DNA of 64,000 nt from an uncultured Candidatus Melainabacteria bacterium (lineage in GTDB: Bacteria > Cyanobacteriota > Vampirovibrionia > Gastranaerophilales > Gastranaerophilaceae): contig CANOTP010000002.1 of the NCBI GenBank assembly GCA_947570135.1, positions 222,980 to 286,979 on the forward strand, given 5' to 3'. How positions within the stretch are numbered: position 1 is the stretch's first letter; every line of letters begins with the position of its first letter. The notes under the pieces were generated by a model. That model saw only the letters and a list, made by a program, of their open reading frames with translations. It was not told the origin of the DNA and did no database searches. Below, in pieces: positions 55,693 through 63,969 of the stretch. A program made the position numbers and the translations under genes.

Positions 55693-55727
55693 AAGGCGCG
55701 GCGGGAAATCCCGCCGCGCCTTTTTTT
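55693..55727. terminator. terminator after pgi
   Basis: AAGGCGCGGCGGG / CCCGCCGCGCCTT stem, AAAT loop, T7, between convergent genes. Confidence 0.92.
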
Positions 55728-55729
55728 GT

Positions 55730-55906
55730 TTATTCTTTTTCAATTTCAAATAATAATGAATCGGCAGTGTCACAGATTAAACCTGTAGCTCCTTTGATTC
55801 TGTAGATATCTTCCGCGTCGTTATTTGAGCAGTAACAATCAAGCAGCAGGGTTGTGCTGTAAAGAGTATTCGCAAGTTTATGAATTTTTTTCATCTTTTC
55901 ATCCAT
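55730..55906 (-). CDS. small helical protein of unknown function
   Basis: 58 aa from the ATG at 55906 (AAAGGAG upstream): MDEKMKKIHKLANTLYSTTL, three Cys (LLDCYCSN, GLICDTAD). The MDEK start and size resemble the broken gene at 26451. Divergent from the small HTH protein at 56038, with which it may form a unit. Confidence 0.6.
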   Translation of the reverse strand: MDEKMKKIHKLANTLYSTTLLLDCYCSNNDAEDIYRIKGATGLICDTADSLLFEIEKE

Positions 55907-56002
55907 TTTTATTCTCCTTTGTAAACTTTTATAACTCGAGATTTGATATGTTATTCGAAAAGTTGACATACATAGACAATAAAATATCTTAAATTGATAA
56001 AT

Positions 56003-56037
56003 TTGTCAACTAATTTTACATAAAGTATAATTATTCT
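56003..56037 (+). promoter_or_regulatory. strong promoter ending at the HTH start codon
   Basis: TTGTCA (56003-56008), 17-base spacer, TATAAT (56026-56031), TATTCT, ATG at 56038. Best of the leaderless-type promoters in the window. Confidence 0.6.
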
Positions 56038-56253
56038 ATGAAAATGTTTGTAAGAGAACAGGTGAAGGCGTTGCTCGCACAGGAAGGTGTTAAAATGAAA
56101 GACCTTGTTGTCGAGTTGGAAAAGGTTTCAGGCAGGAATTATTCGCTGCAAAGTTTTTCTCACCGTTTGAGCAGAGGTTCAATCTCCTATAACGAGGTTC
56201 TTTATATCGCCCAAATTCTCGGTTATGAAATTAAGTTTAATAAAGCAGATTAA
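56038..56253 (+). CDS. small HTH-like protein (DUF6471/LLM-type)
   Basis: 71 aa. VREQVKALLAQEGVKMKDLV, SFSHRLSRGSISYNEVLYIA, QILGYEIKF reads as a compact helix-turn-helix of the kind called DUF6471 or 'LLM class' repressor-like. Related fragment at 8950-9115. Transcribed from an apparently leaderless promoter. Confidence 0.6.
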   Translation: MKMFVREQVKALLAQEGVKMKDLVVELEKVSGRNYSLQSFSHRLSRGSISYNEVLYIAQILGYEIKFNKAD

Positions 56254-56307
56254 AATCTCGTCTTTCTGTATAATGTGCAACTATAAAATAAGTGTTAGAA
56301 TGCGTTT

Positions 56308-56934
56308 ATGAATATTAATATTTTAAAAAGTTTATCTTACGGGGTTTACGTGATTTCCACCCCTGACGGTGAAAAATCAACGGGATGTATTGCAAACAGC
56401 TTGATGCAAATTTCTTACGATACTGTTGCCGTCAGCATCAATCATAAAAATTACACAAACGAATGCATAAATAAATACAAACGTTTTGCAATCTCAGTAT
56501 TGGGAGTAGAAAGCGATGATAACGTAATTCCCGTATTCGGGTTTCAAACAGGGCATGATGTTGATAAGTTTTCGGGATTTAAAACCGTTAAAGTTGACGG
56601 GATTGATGTTATTGAAAACTCCGTCGGGTACATAATTTGCGATCTTGTCGACAAAATGGAAACCGAAACCCATACGGTCTTTTTAGGTAAGATAACAAAC
56701 GGCGAAATTTTGCATGAACAAATTCCCATGACTTACGCTTATTACCATGCCGTTAAAAAAGGAAAAAGTCCGAAATCTGCTCCGACTTATATTGAAGAGC
56801 ATGCCAAAACGGATGTTGCATATAAATGTAAGATTTGCGGATATATTTATGAAGGAGATATCTCAAAAGAGCCTGACACCTATGTTTGCCCGATTTGTAA
56901 AAAAGGCAAAGAATTTTTTGAATTAATTACATAA
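56308..56934 (+). CDS. flavin reductase-rubredoxin fusion (high-molecular-weight rubredoxin)
   Basis: 208 aa. N-terminal FMN-binding flavin reductase domain (residues 1-160; LSYGVYVISTPDGEKSTGCI, ANSLMQISYDTVAVSINH), then a rubredoxin (YKCKICGYIYEGD ... TYVCPICKKG), lacking the usual central loop as in rubrerythrin. This order is that of the Hrb protein that passes electrons from NAD(P)H to flavodiiron oxygen or NO reductases in anaerobes. TAGAAT lies six bases before ATG; no ribosome-binding site. Confidence 0.85.
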   Translation: MNINILKSLSYGVYVISTPDGEKSTGCIANSLMQISYDTVAVSINHKNYTNECINKYKRFAISVLGVESDDNVIPVFGFQTGHDVDKFSGFKTVKVDGIDVIENSVGYIICDLVDKMETETHTVFLGKITNGEILHEQIPMTYAYYHAVKKGKSPKSAPTYIEEHAKTDVAYKCKICGYIYEGDISKEPDTYVCPICKKGKEFFELIT

Positions 56935-57126
56935 TTTAATATATTAAGTGTAAATTTTACAAATGTTAATTCTTCTTATCATGATTTAACATTTCCATTA
57001 AAATCTTGTACTTGGCATGACTCTTGTTAATCTTGTGTCTTCGGTAAAAGGATGTAGAAATGTTTCAAAAGATTACAAAATTTATCCGTCCGAGGATTTA
57101 TTTTTTATAATTCCTATTAATATTTA

Positions 57127-57235
57127 ATGCATTTTGTGATAGAATAGTTTAATAAAGATTATGGGAAAGAAAAGGTGAAAATCCTTATAAGGTCAACATT
57201 GTAAAGGCTAAGAATATCGGAAGAGAACATGCCTT
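57127..57235 (+). promoter_or_regulatory. probable cobalamin riboswitch ahead of nrdD
   Basis: Contains, in the right order, the conserved islands of the adenosylcobalamin aptamer: GGGAA (57163-57167), GGTGAAAATCC (57174-57184), a CAACATTGTAA segment (57193-57203) matching the CxACTGTAA core, and a 3' AACATGCC (57226-57233) after a GTCxGGA-like ATCGGAA. It is followed at once by the GGAGGAG of nrdD. The earlier part of the gap, 56935-57126, shows only AT-rich promoter-like sequence. Secondary structure not computed. Confidence 0.55.
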
Positions 57236-57260
57236 TTACATGGACGGAGGAGATTATATT

Positions 57261-59522
57261 ATGCAAAACGCTGTTAATAAAAATGGACAAGAAAATGTAG
57301 TTGATATAACATCTGCTCATGTGTCTGATGCTATAAAAAGAGTACACGAGTCAAATGCTATGTTTACTAAGCAAATAGTTGAAAGTGCTTCAAAACTTGA
57401 CAGTGTTTGTATCATCAAAAAAGACGGTACAAAAGAAAAATTTAACGTTCAAAAAGTTGTTGAAGCCGTTAAAAAATCAGCAACTCGTATGCTTATTACT
57501 TTTAGTGATGATGAGTTGAAAAGGATTTGTGATTTCGTTAACAAAAACGTTAATGATTTACAAAAAAACGATATATCTATCTGGGAAATTCACAATATTG
57601 TTGAAAGTGCTTTAGAAAGCATCAATCCTTCTGTTGCAAGAAGCTATAGAAATTACAGAAATTACAAAACAGATTTTGTTGCAATGCTTGATAAAGTTTA
57701 CCAGGAAAGCCAAAAAATTATGTACATCGGGGATAAAGAAAACTCAAACTCTGATTCGGCATTAGTTTCAACAAAACGTTCATTGATTTTCAATCAGTTA
57801 AACAAAGAATTATACAAAAAATTCTTCTTAACCGTTGATGATTTGCAAGCTATCAGAGAAGGTTATATCTATATCCACGATATGTCAGCTCGTCGTGATA
57901 CTATGAACTGCTGCTTATTTAATGTAGGCGAAGTTTTAAAAGGCGGTTTTGAAATGGGTAATCTTTGGTATAACGAACCAAAGACTCTTGATGTTGCGTT
58001 TGACGTTATCGGTGATATTGTTATGGCTGCAGCAAGCCAACAATACGGCGGATTTACGGTTCCTGAAGTTGATAAAATTTTAGCTCCTTACGCTGAAAAA
58101 TCTTACGAAAAACAATATGACAGATATATTTGTATGGGCTTATCCTTTGAAAAAGCCAGAGAAGAAGCTTTAAATGATGTTCAAAATGATTTCGAACAAG
58201 GTTTCCAAGGTTGGGAATACAAGTTTAACACTGTAGCCTCATCCCGCGGAGATTATCCGTTTATCACAATGACAATGGGTCTTGGTACAGGCGAATTTGA
58301 AAAAATGGCATCTTTGACCATGCTTAGAATCCACGCTAAAGGTCAAGGTAAAAAAGAAAACAAAAAACCTGTTTTATTCCCTAAAATCGTGTTCTTATAC
58401 GATAAAGAACTTCACGGTGAAGGCGGAGTGTTACATGACTTGTTTGAAGCAGGTGTTGAATGCTCAAGAAAAACAATGTATCCTGACTGGTTATCTTTAA
58501 CAGGTGACGGGTATGTTGCAAGTATTTACAAAAAATACAAAAAAGTTATTTCACCAATGGGTTGCAGGGCATTTCTTTCACCTTGGTTTGAAAGAGGCGG
58601 TATGAAACCTGCTGATGAAAACGATCAACCGATTTTTGTCGGAAGATTCAATATTGGTGCGGTTTCTCTTCACTTACCTATGATTCTTGCTAAAGCAAGA
58701 CAGGAAAGCAAAGATTTCTATGAAGTTCTTGATTTCTATATGGAACTTATCAGAAAAATTCACATCAGAACTTACGAATACTTAGGTGAAATGAAAGCAT
58801 CGGTCAACCCTCTTGCATACTGCGAAGGCGGGTTCTACGGCGGACATTTGAAACCTTCCGATAAGATTAAACCGTTATTGAAATCAGCGACAGCATCTTT
58901 CGGTATTACGGCTTTGAATGAATTACAAGAACTTTATAACGGAAAATCACTTGTTGAAGACGGTGAGTTTGCTTTAGAAGTTATGAAATATATTAACGAC
59001 AAAGTAAACCAATACAAAGAAGAAGACGGAAATCTTTATGCAATTTACGGAACTCCTGCCGAAAATCTTTGCGGTTTACAAGTTAAACAATTCAGAAAAC
59101 TTTTCGGAATTAAAAGCAAAGTGTCAGATAGAGGATATGTTTCAAACAGTTTCCATTGTCATGTTGCAGAAGATATTTCACCGATTGAAAAACAAGATTT
59201 GGAAAACAGATTCTGGGATTTATTCAACGGCGGTAAAATTCAGTATGTAAAATACCCGATTTCTTATAACAAAGAAGCAGTTGAAACATTATTGAACCGT
59301 GCAATGGATAAAGGTTTTTATGAAGGTGTAAACTTATCATTAGCATACTGCGACGATTGCGGACATCAGGAATTATCAATGGATGTTTGCCCGAAATGCG
59401 GAAGTAAAAACCTTACAAAAATCGACAGAATGAACGGTTATCTTTCATATTCAAGAGTTAATGGCGATACACGTCTTAACGAAGCGAAAATGGAAGAAAT
59501 TAAAGACAGAATCAGCATGTAG
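57261..59522 (+). CDS. nrdD: anaerobic (class III) ribonucleoside-triphosphate reductase
   Basis: Glycyl-radical enzyme making dNTPs without oxygen. ATP-cone at residues 35-125 (CIIKKDGTKEKFNVQKVVEA), TMNCCLFNV, the catalytic core with QYGGFTVPEVDK and NPLAYCEGGFYGG, and the C-terminal zinc site CDDCGHQELSMDVCPKCGS. Radical glycine is in RMNGYLSYSR, a variant of the usual RxxGYL. The ATG at 57261 follows GGAGGAG; an in-frame ATG at 57240 lies upstream of that site. About 753 aa. nrdG follows by 96 bp. Confidence 0.93.
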   Translation: MQNAVNKNGQENVVDITSAHVSDAIKRVHESNAMFTKQIVESASKLDSVCIIKKDGTKEKFNVQKVVEAVKKSATRMLITFSDDELKRICDFVNKNVNDLQKNDISIWEIHNIVESALESINPSVARSYRNYRNYKTDFVAMLDKVYQESQKIMYIGDKENSNSDSALVSTKRSLIFNQLNKELYKKFFLTVDDLQAIREGYIYIHDMSARRDTMNCCLFNVGEVLKGGFEMGNLWYNEPKTLDVAFDVIGDIVMAAASQQYGGFTVPEVDKILAPYAEKSYEKQYDRYICMGLSFEKAREEALNDVQNDFEQGFQGWEYKFNTVASSRGDYPFITMTMGLGTGEFEKMASLTMLRIHAKGQGKKENKKPVLFPKIVFLYDKELHGEGGVLHDLFEAGVECSRKTMYPDWLSLTGDGYVASIYKKYKKVISPMGCRAFLSPWFERGGMKPADENDQPIFVGRFNIGAVSLHLPMILAKARQESKDFYEVLDFYMELIRKIHIRTYEYLGEMKASVNPLAYCEGGFYGGHLKPSDKIKPLLKSATASFGITALNELQELYNGKSLVEDGEFALEVMKYINDKVNQYKEEDGNLYAIYGTPAENLCGLQVKQFRKLFGIKSKVSDRGYVSNSFHCHVAEDISPIEKQDLENRFWDLFNGGKIQYVKYPISYNKEAVETLLNRAMDKGFYEGVNLSLAYCDDCGHQELSMDVCPKCGSKNLTKIDRMNGYLSYSRVNGDTRLNEAKMEEIKDRISM

Positions 59523-59618
59523 GGGTAAATCCTTTTACCTCTGACGATTTGTCAGGGTATTAGTGTAAAGTGCAGATGCAGTTTATGCTGATGAAGTATC
59601 TGATTTTTGGAGTAAAAA

Positions 59619-60107
59619 ATGAATTATCATAATATAACTAAAGATGATATGTTAAACGGTGACGGGCTTAGGGTCGTGTTGTGGGTGTCAGGATGCACAC
59701 ACCACTGTGACGGCTGCCAGAACCCTATTACCTGGGATTTGGCAGGCGGATTGCCGTTTGATGAGGCGGCAGAAGAAGAATTGTTTGAAGCTTTAGCTAA
59801 ACCTCATTGTTCAGGTATAACTTTCAGTGGCGGAGATCCGTTACATCCGTTTAATCGTTCTGAAGTTTTCAGGCTCGCAAAAAAATGCAAAGAACTTCAC
59901 CCTGATAAGACTGTTTGGGCTTATACGGGCTTTTTATGGGAAGACGTTAAGGATGAAGACGGCGTTCAGTATTTTGACGTGTTGGCTGACGGAAGGTTTG
60001 TGAAAGAACTAAACGACAATAACCTTCATTGGGTCGGAAGTTCAAATCAACGGGTTATAAATGTTCCCGCAACATTGTCTTCAGATAAAGTTGTTTTACA
60101 CGAATAA
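59619..60107 (+). CDS. nrdG: anaerobic ribonucleotide reductase activating protein
   Basis: Radical SAM activase that makes the glycyl radical on NrdD. CTHHCDGC gives C26, C30 and C33, and ITFSGGDPLHPFN is the conserved GGE/D SAM segment. WVGSSNQRVINVP is the NrdG C-terminal landmark. 162 aa. TTTTGGAG before ATG. Ends at a terminator. Confidence 0.95.
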   Translation: MNYHNITKDDMLNGDGLRVVLWVSGCTHHCDGCQNPITWDLAGGLPFDEAAEEELFEALAKPHCSGITFSGGDPLHPFNRSEVFRLAKKCKELHPDKTVWAYTGFLWEDVKDEDGVQYFDVLADGRFVKELNDNNLHWVGSSNQRVINVPATLSSDKVVLHE

Positions 60108-60133
60108 AAAACGGGTTATTTAACCCGTTTTTT
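60106..60133. terminator. terminator after nrdG
   Basis: A6, CGGGTTA, TT, TAACCCG, T7, between convergent genes. Confidence 0.88.
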
Positions 60134-60639
60134 TATTTTATTTCAAATTCATCAAAATCAAAATTTGTATCATACGGGTCAAATTCTGGGTATTCTACTT
60201 TTTTGCCTGCTTGTCTTGCTTTTTTAACTTCTTCGATTGCTTCTGCAATAATTCTTGCTTCTTCCGCTCTTTCTTTTTCGGCAATTTTAGCGTGTCTTTT
60301 TTGTTTTGCTGAAGTTGAAAGACGTTTTTTCTGTTTGCCGACTTGAGTGTATTCGCCTAATGCAAGTTTTTCTTTAATATAGTCGTCTAATTTTCCCCGT
60401 CTGATATCTTCTCCTTCAAAGATTTGGAAAACTTTATACCCGATTGCTTTTAGTTGTCTTATAAATTTTGCATCTTCTTTATCGGGAATTGATAATCTTA
60501 CGGTACCTGAGTTGTTTTTACTGACAAGTTTATTCGGGTAAGGTTCTGTAAGTTCTCTTAATTTTTCTTTTTTTGCAGGATTTATGCCTGCTTGTGTGAT
60601 TGGAATACGGTATGTTGATGTAAAAGTTACGTTGTTCAT
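60133..60639 (-). CDS. small basic protein of unknown function
   Basis: 168 aa. MNNVTFTSTYRIPITQAGIN is an N-terminal strand segment of a type repeated in this lineage's unknown proteins (TF-x-x). The middle (LSIPDKEDAKFIRQLKAIGY) looks like a small alpha/beta domain. A Lys/Arg/Glu/Ala-rich helix follows (KRHAKIAEKERAEEARIIAE) and the tail is acidic. AAAGGAG before ATG. Confidence 0.6.
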   Translation of the reverse strand: MNNVTFTSTYRIPITQAGINPAKKEKLRELTEPYPNKLVSKNNSGTVRLSIPDKEDAKFIRQLKAIGYKVFQIFEGEDIRRGKLDDYIKEKLALGEYTQVGKQKKRLSTSAKQKRHAKIAEKERAEEARIIAEAIEEVKKARQAGKKVEYPEFDPYDTNFDFDEFEIK

Positions 60640-60764
60640 TTTGGCTCCTTTTTTGTTATAAACCTTGTGAAAATTATTTTTGCTAATTTTATATTAAAAT
60701 TTGTTAATCTTTTGTCAAAAAATTTTTTTAAGTGTTTTAATACCGATAAATAAAGGAAAAAAGT

Positions 60765-62276
60765 ATGTATTTTAATATCAGTTTTACCCCTGTAAAACCT
60801 CAGGTGAATAAGATAGCGCCAAACAGAACCCTGCAAACTCATTCGTATTTAAATGTGAAATCTGTCGGGGATACGTTTACCTTTACGGGACGATCAGCAG
60901 CCTCACAATATAATAATGTATTTGAATACTTAGCTTCGGGAATTCTTGAATCTAAATCAAAGAAATTCGGAGTAAACGGAAGTATGCTTTCTGCCAATAA
61001 TATTAATGCAACGATTGACAGTTTATTTGAAGAAGATAAAATATTTTTGCCTTACCCTAAAACACAGTATGAAAAAATTAAGTGGAAAAGTTATATTCCG
61101 CAGGATATTCGTGAAGGTTCCGTTGAAAAGATTAATGAAGCCAGAGAGGCACGAATGGCTGAGTGGATGGAATTTTTGAAAAATCCTGATAAGGAAGATG
61201 CTCTTTTTGGCGGTTATAATGAACATTTTGTTGAGAAAATAAAAAGCAATAATGCTTTAAAATTGGTAATTTGGAATGCCGTAACAAGTGAGTTGAAAGA
61301 AAATAACCGACATATTCCCGTACCTTTCAATGAAAAAGCATTATTAGAAACGATTGAAGGTTTTGAAGAAATTTTACCGAAAGACAGAGCTGTTCGTTGT
61401 GCAACTCCTTCGTTTTTGGATATGTATACACACAGGTTAAGAGATAACCTTTTAATGGATATGGGTTTATCAAATAATGATGAAGTTTGGGTGAAAATTC
61501 CTTCAATCAGACATGATAAAGATAATAAATTAAAGAATATCGAACGTTTGGAAATCCTGAGTTGTAAAAACTGGTGTACACGCTCAAGTGTGGATAAAGC
61601 AGAAGATGCATTAACCGACGGTGATTTTTATATTTATCTGTCGAGAGATAAACATAACCTTTGGGAACCGCTTGTCGGTATGGCATCGTCAAAAGGAAAA
61701 ATAGACCAGATTCAGGGTATTGTTAATGATAATATTGTACCGCTGGCGTTGGTTGACGAAATAAAATCCTTTATTCAAAAATCGGGATTAAAATGTCATT
61801 CAAAAATAATTGGTGAAGGACCTAAGGCTGAAGTGGCATTATTTATCAGTGAAAAATTAAATGAAATTAATCCGCAAACGAAAAAATCTTTTGCTAAGGC
61901 TATTAAAGAAAAAGATGATGTTGTGATGTTAAAACATCTTGGTGTCGGTGTAAGAGTATTGCCAAGCGGAGGTTTGGAAATTCAAGGCTATCGTCCTTCT
62001 TATTTAATGGATTTCGAAAGAGGATTGGCTATTCCTTACGCAATGTTTGGAATAAATGAGGATGATTTGTTGACAAATGTAGAAGTTATAGACGGCAACC
62101 TTGTTTTAAATAATAATAAAAATAAATTATATTCATCTGAAATAACAAAATTTCCGCCAAAACTGGAAACCGTAACAGGCAGAGTTATTTGCAGTAAAGC
62201 TCAATTTGAAAAATTCGGTGATGATATCAAGCGGGTTGTAAATAACATTCATACAAAATACATTGTGCAGCAATAA
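60765..62276 (+). CDS. unknown protein with a WCT-type globular domain
   Basis: 503 aa. N-terminus ISFTPVKPQVNKIAPN and VGDTFTFTGRSAAS, with two copies of the short F-T motif, then a helical region. At about 265-330 the sequence LSCKNWCTRSSVDKAEDALT, GDFYIYLSRDKHN, PLVGMASSKGKIDQIQGIVN resembles a recurrent domain (WCT...A...L..GdFyiYl...P.v.i....I.ei.G) found in uncharacterised leucine-rich or effector-like proteins. Nothing enzymatic can be claimed. No signal peptide. AAAGGA before ATG. Confidence 0.6.
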   Translation: MYFNISFTPVKPQVNKIAPNRTLQTHSYLNVKSVGDTFTFTGRSAASQYNNVFEYLASGILESKSKKFGVNGSMLSANNINATIDSLFEEDKIFLPYPKTQYEKIKWKSYIPQDIREGSVEKINEAREARMAEWMEFLKNPDKEDALFGGYNEHFVEKIKSNNALKLVIWNAVTSELKENNRHIPVPFNEKALLETIEGFEEILPKDRAVRCATPSFLDMYTHRLRDNLLMDMGLSNNDEVWVKIPSIRHDKDNKLKNIERLEILSCKNWCTRSSVDKAEDALTDGDFYIYLSRDKHNLWEPLVGMASSKGKIDQIQGIVNDNIVPLALVDEIKSFIQKSGLKCHSKIIGEGPKAEVALFISEKLNEINPQTKKSFAKAIKEKDDVVMLKHLGVGVRVLPSGGLEIQGYRPSYLMDFERGLAIPYAMFGINEDDLLTNVEVIDGNLVLNNNKNKLYSSEITKFPPKLETVTGRVICSKAQFEKFGDDIKRVVNNIHTKYIVQQ

Positions 62277-62278
62277 AA

Positions 62279-62305
62279 AAGGAGTGAAATTTTTATTCAC
62301 CCCTT
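62279..62305 (-). terminator. terminator of the DtxR-membrane protein operon
   Basis: Read on the minus strand: GGGGTGAA, seven-base loop, TTCACTCC, then TTTTTT. It lies about 50 bases after the end of the membrane-protein gene and just past the stop of the convergent gene. Confidence 0.7.
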
Positions 62306-62355
62306 AGTGTACAGTCGGGTTGTAAATGTAAAATAAGGTGTAGTGTTAGTTATAC

Positions 62356-63366
62356 CTAACACTTGTTTCGTAAAAAATGAGCTTGTTTTTCGTGATGAGA
62401 ATGTTTATCGTGGTTTCGATAGCCTATTCCCGCACGGTAGCCTGATATGGAGTATAATAGTGGAAGTGAAGGTTCAATCCATTTCAAGCCTGATAAAAGT
62501 GAAACTGTTGCTATATCGTCTGTATGTAGTGTTAAATCAAGCAGTTCCGGGGTTCGGTAATCATTTTTATATTTTTTTGATACTATTGGGTTAATTATTT
62601 TGTTGCCGATATAATTTGCCATTACACTGCCGCCAATAACACCTGTTGTTAATATTCCGCCGATCATGCCAAGACATCTTGCGGATTTTGATTTGATGTT
62701 TAGTTTTTCCAGTGCGCCAAGGGCAAGTCCTGCACCGATGTTGCATAAGAAAATGTTTGCTAAGTACTGATAAATTCCTTCGTTAACCTTATTTGGAATT
62801 CTTTCTTTCCAGTTTTTTTCGGTTAAGCGGTCTGCAATTACCCCACCCGTAATCCCGCCTGCGACAGGTACTGCACCGTATATTGAAAGCCAGCCGATTT
62901 CTTTAAAAATGTCTTTTGCTTTGATATTTTCGGGAGGTGGAATAAGTTTGTTTACTATAGTTTTATCGGCATTTCGGTTCAACATATCGATTTCTTTTAG
63001 TGATAAAATCTTTGTTTTTACTTTGTTTAAAAGTTTTTCAATATTTGGATGAACAGGAGTATTTAAAATATATTTTGAAATAATTTCGGTGTTATCTTTT
63101 TGAATTTGTTTTACTGATTTTGAGTTGACGCGTTTTGTAATTGCTGCTGCAATTTTTGGCGCCGATAAAGCTGAAATTATTGTTGAACCGAGTATTATTG
63201 CCGACTTAAATCCTGCTTTTGTTTTTTTGCCTTGAGGAGCTTTTTTTACTTGGTTTCCCGTTACAAGTAAACCTGCTGTTGTTAAAATTGCGGGTACACT
63301 TCTGTTTATTTTAGCTGTCAATAGGGGTTGGTCTAAAAATTTTCCGATTGATGATACTTTAATCAT
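62356..63366 (-). CDS. multi-spanning membrane protein with His-rich tail
   Basis: 336 aa, unknown family. Hydrophobic segments: SAIILGSTIISALSAPKIAA (about 53-75), WLSIYGAVPVAGGITGGVIA (about 160-180), YLANIFLCNIGAGLALGALE (about 200-220), CLGMIGGILTTGVIGGSVMA (about 230-250). Only 4 or so membrane spans. The C-terminus ends HDKHSHHEKQAHF, six His in 13 residues, suited to binding metal. Its ATG shares a base with the stop of the DtxR/MntR-type regulator, so they are translated together. A metal transport or tolerance role is plausible, but inferred only from that context and the tail. Confidence 0.6.
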   Translation of the reverse strand: MIKVSSIGKFLDQPLLTAKINRSVPAILTTAGLLVTGNQVKKAPQGKKTKAGFKSAIILGSTIISALSAPKIAAAITKRVNSKSVKQIQKDNTEIISKYILNTPVHPNIEKLLNKVKTKILSLKEIDMLNRNADKTIVNKLIPPPENIKAKDIFKEIGWLSIYGAVPVAGGITGGVIADRLTEKNWKERIPNKVNEGIYQYLANIFLCNIGAGLALGALEKLNIKSKSARCLGMIGGILTTGVIGGSVMANYIGNKIINPIVSKKYKNDYRTPELLDLTLHTDDIATVSLLSGLKWIEPSLPLLYSISGYRAGIGYRNHDKHSHHEKQAHFLRNKC

Positions 63367-63794
63367 TATTTTAAGGTTTCCTTTTTGAATTTTTCTGTAA
63401 TTTCTTTATTATTTTGACAAAATTTTGTAAACATCGTCATTTTATCAAGAATGTTTTGAGAAATAATATGTTCGATTTTACAGGCATTTTCGCCTGCTTC
63501 GTTTGGTGTAATTGCAAGAACTGTTTCAAAAAAGTTTTTTATTATGTAGTGTTTATCATAAACTTTTTTGGCTTCTTCAATACCTGTCGGTGTCAGCGAA
63601 ATTGCTTCATAGCTGTTGTATTTGATTAATTCTTTTTTTACAAGGCGAGCTAAAGCTTCTGACACAGAAGCTCTTGAGATATTAAGTTTACGGGCAAGTT
63701 CAGCACCTTTTAATGGTGTATCGTTAAGATGTGCTATATAAATCTCTTCTAAATAATCCTCAAGTCCTGAAGTCAGAGTTTTAGTCATTTGCAT
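63366..63794 (-). CDS. DtxR/MntR-family metal-dependent regulator
   Basis: 142 aa. Winged helix at residues 8-70: YLEEIYIAHLNDTPLKGAEL, ARKLNISRASVSEALARL, YEAISLTPTGIEEAKKV. The dimerisation/metal domain has HYIIKNFFETVL and ENACKIEHIIS, where DtxR-family proteins have His/Glu/Cys/His metal ligands. No SH3-like third domain, so MntR/SirR-like. Start at 63794 or 63788. It lies downstream of a perfect palindrome and heads the operon with the membrane protein. Confidence 0.85.
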   Translation of the reverse strand: MQMTKTLTSGLEDYLEEIYIAHLNDTPLKGAELARKLNISRASVSEALARLVKKELIKYNSYEAISLTPTGIEEAKKVYDKHYIIKNFFETVLAITPNEAGENACKIEHIISQNILDKMTMFTKFCQNNKEITEKFKKETLK

Positions 63795-63820
63795 TATAAT
63801 CTTTCCAATTTCTACGAATT

Positions 63821-63844
63821 AATTGTAAGGCATGCCTTACAATT
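63821..63844. promoter_or_regulatory. perfect 24-bp palindrome, probable DtxR-type operator
   Basis: AATTGTAAGG and CCTTACAATT around CATG. The AAGGCATGCCTT core resembles IdeR/DtxR-family boxes (TTAGGxxAGCCTAA type). It sits 27 bases upstream of the regulator start and also upstream of the poly-G pilin promoter. Confidence 0.7.
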
Positions 63845-63858
63845 TGTCAAGTCTATCA

Positions 63859-63887
63859 TTGCAAAAAAGTAGGAGAAATGCTATAAT
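63859..63887 (+). promoter_or_regulatory. promoter of the poly-G pilin gene at the window end
   Basis: TTGCAA (63859-63864), 17-base spacer, TATAAT (63882-63887), 28 bases before ATG. Confidence 0.6.
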
Positions 63888-63901
63888 CAAATAAAAAGAA
63901 G

Positions 63902-63969
63902 AGGAGAAAAAAAGTATGAAAAATCAGACTATAGTTAGAATTTCGGGGGGGGGTAACTTTTTAAGCTCC
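63902..63969 (+). repeat. poly-G leader module, copy C (9 G)
   Basis: AGGAGAAAAAAAGT, ATG at 63916, leader MKNQTIVRIS, nine G (63945-63953), TAACTTTTTAAGCTCC. Matches copy B base for base over most of its length, but with one more G. Confidence 0.9.

Noticed and set aside
57012..57027. sigma-54-like promoter (TTGGCATGACTCTTGTT) before nrdD
   Set aside because: GG-N10-GT instead of GC, no activator gene or enhancer nearby, and cyanobacterial lineages generally lack RpoN. Probably chance in an AT-rich gap.
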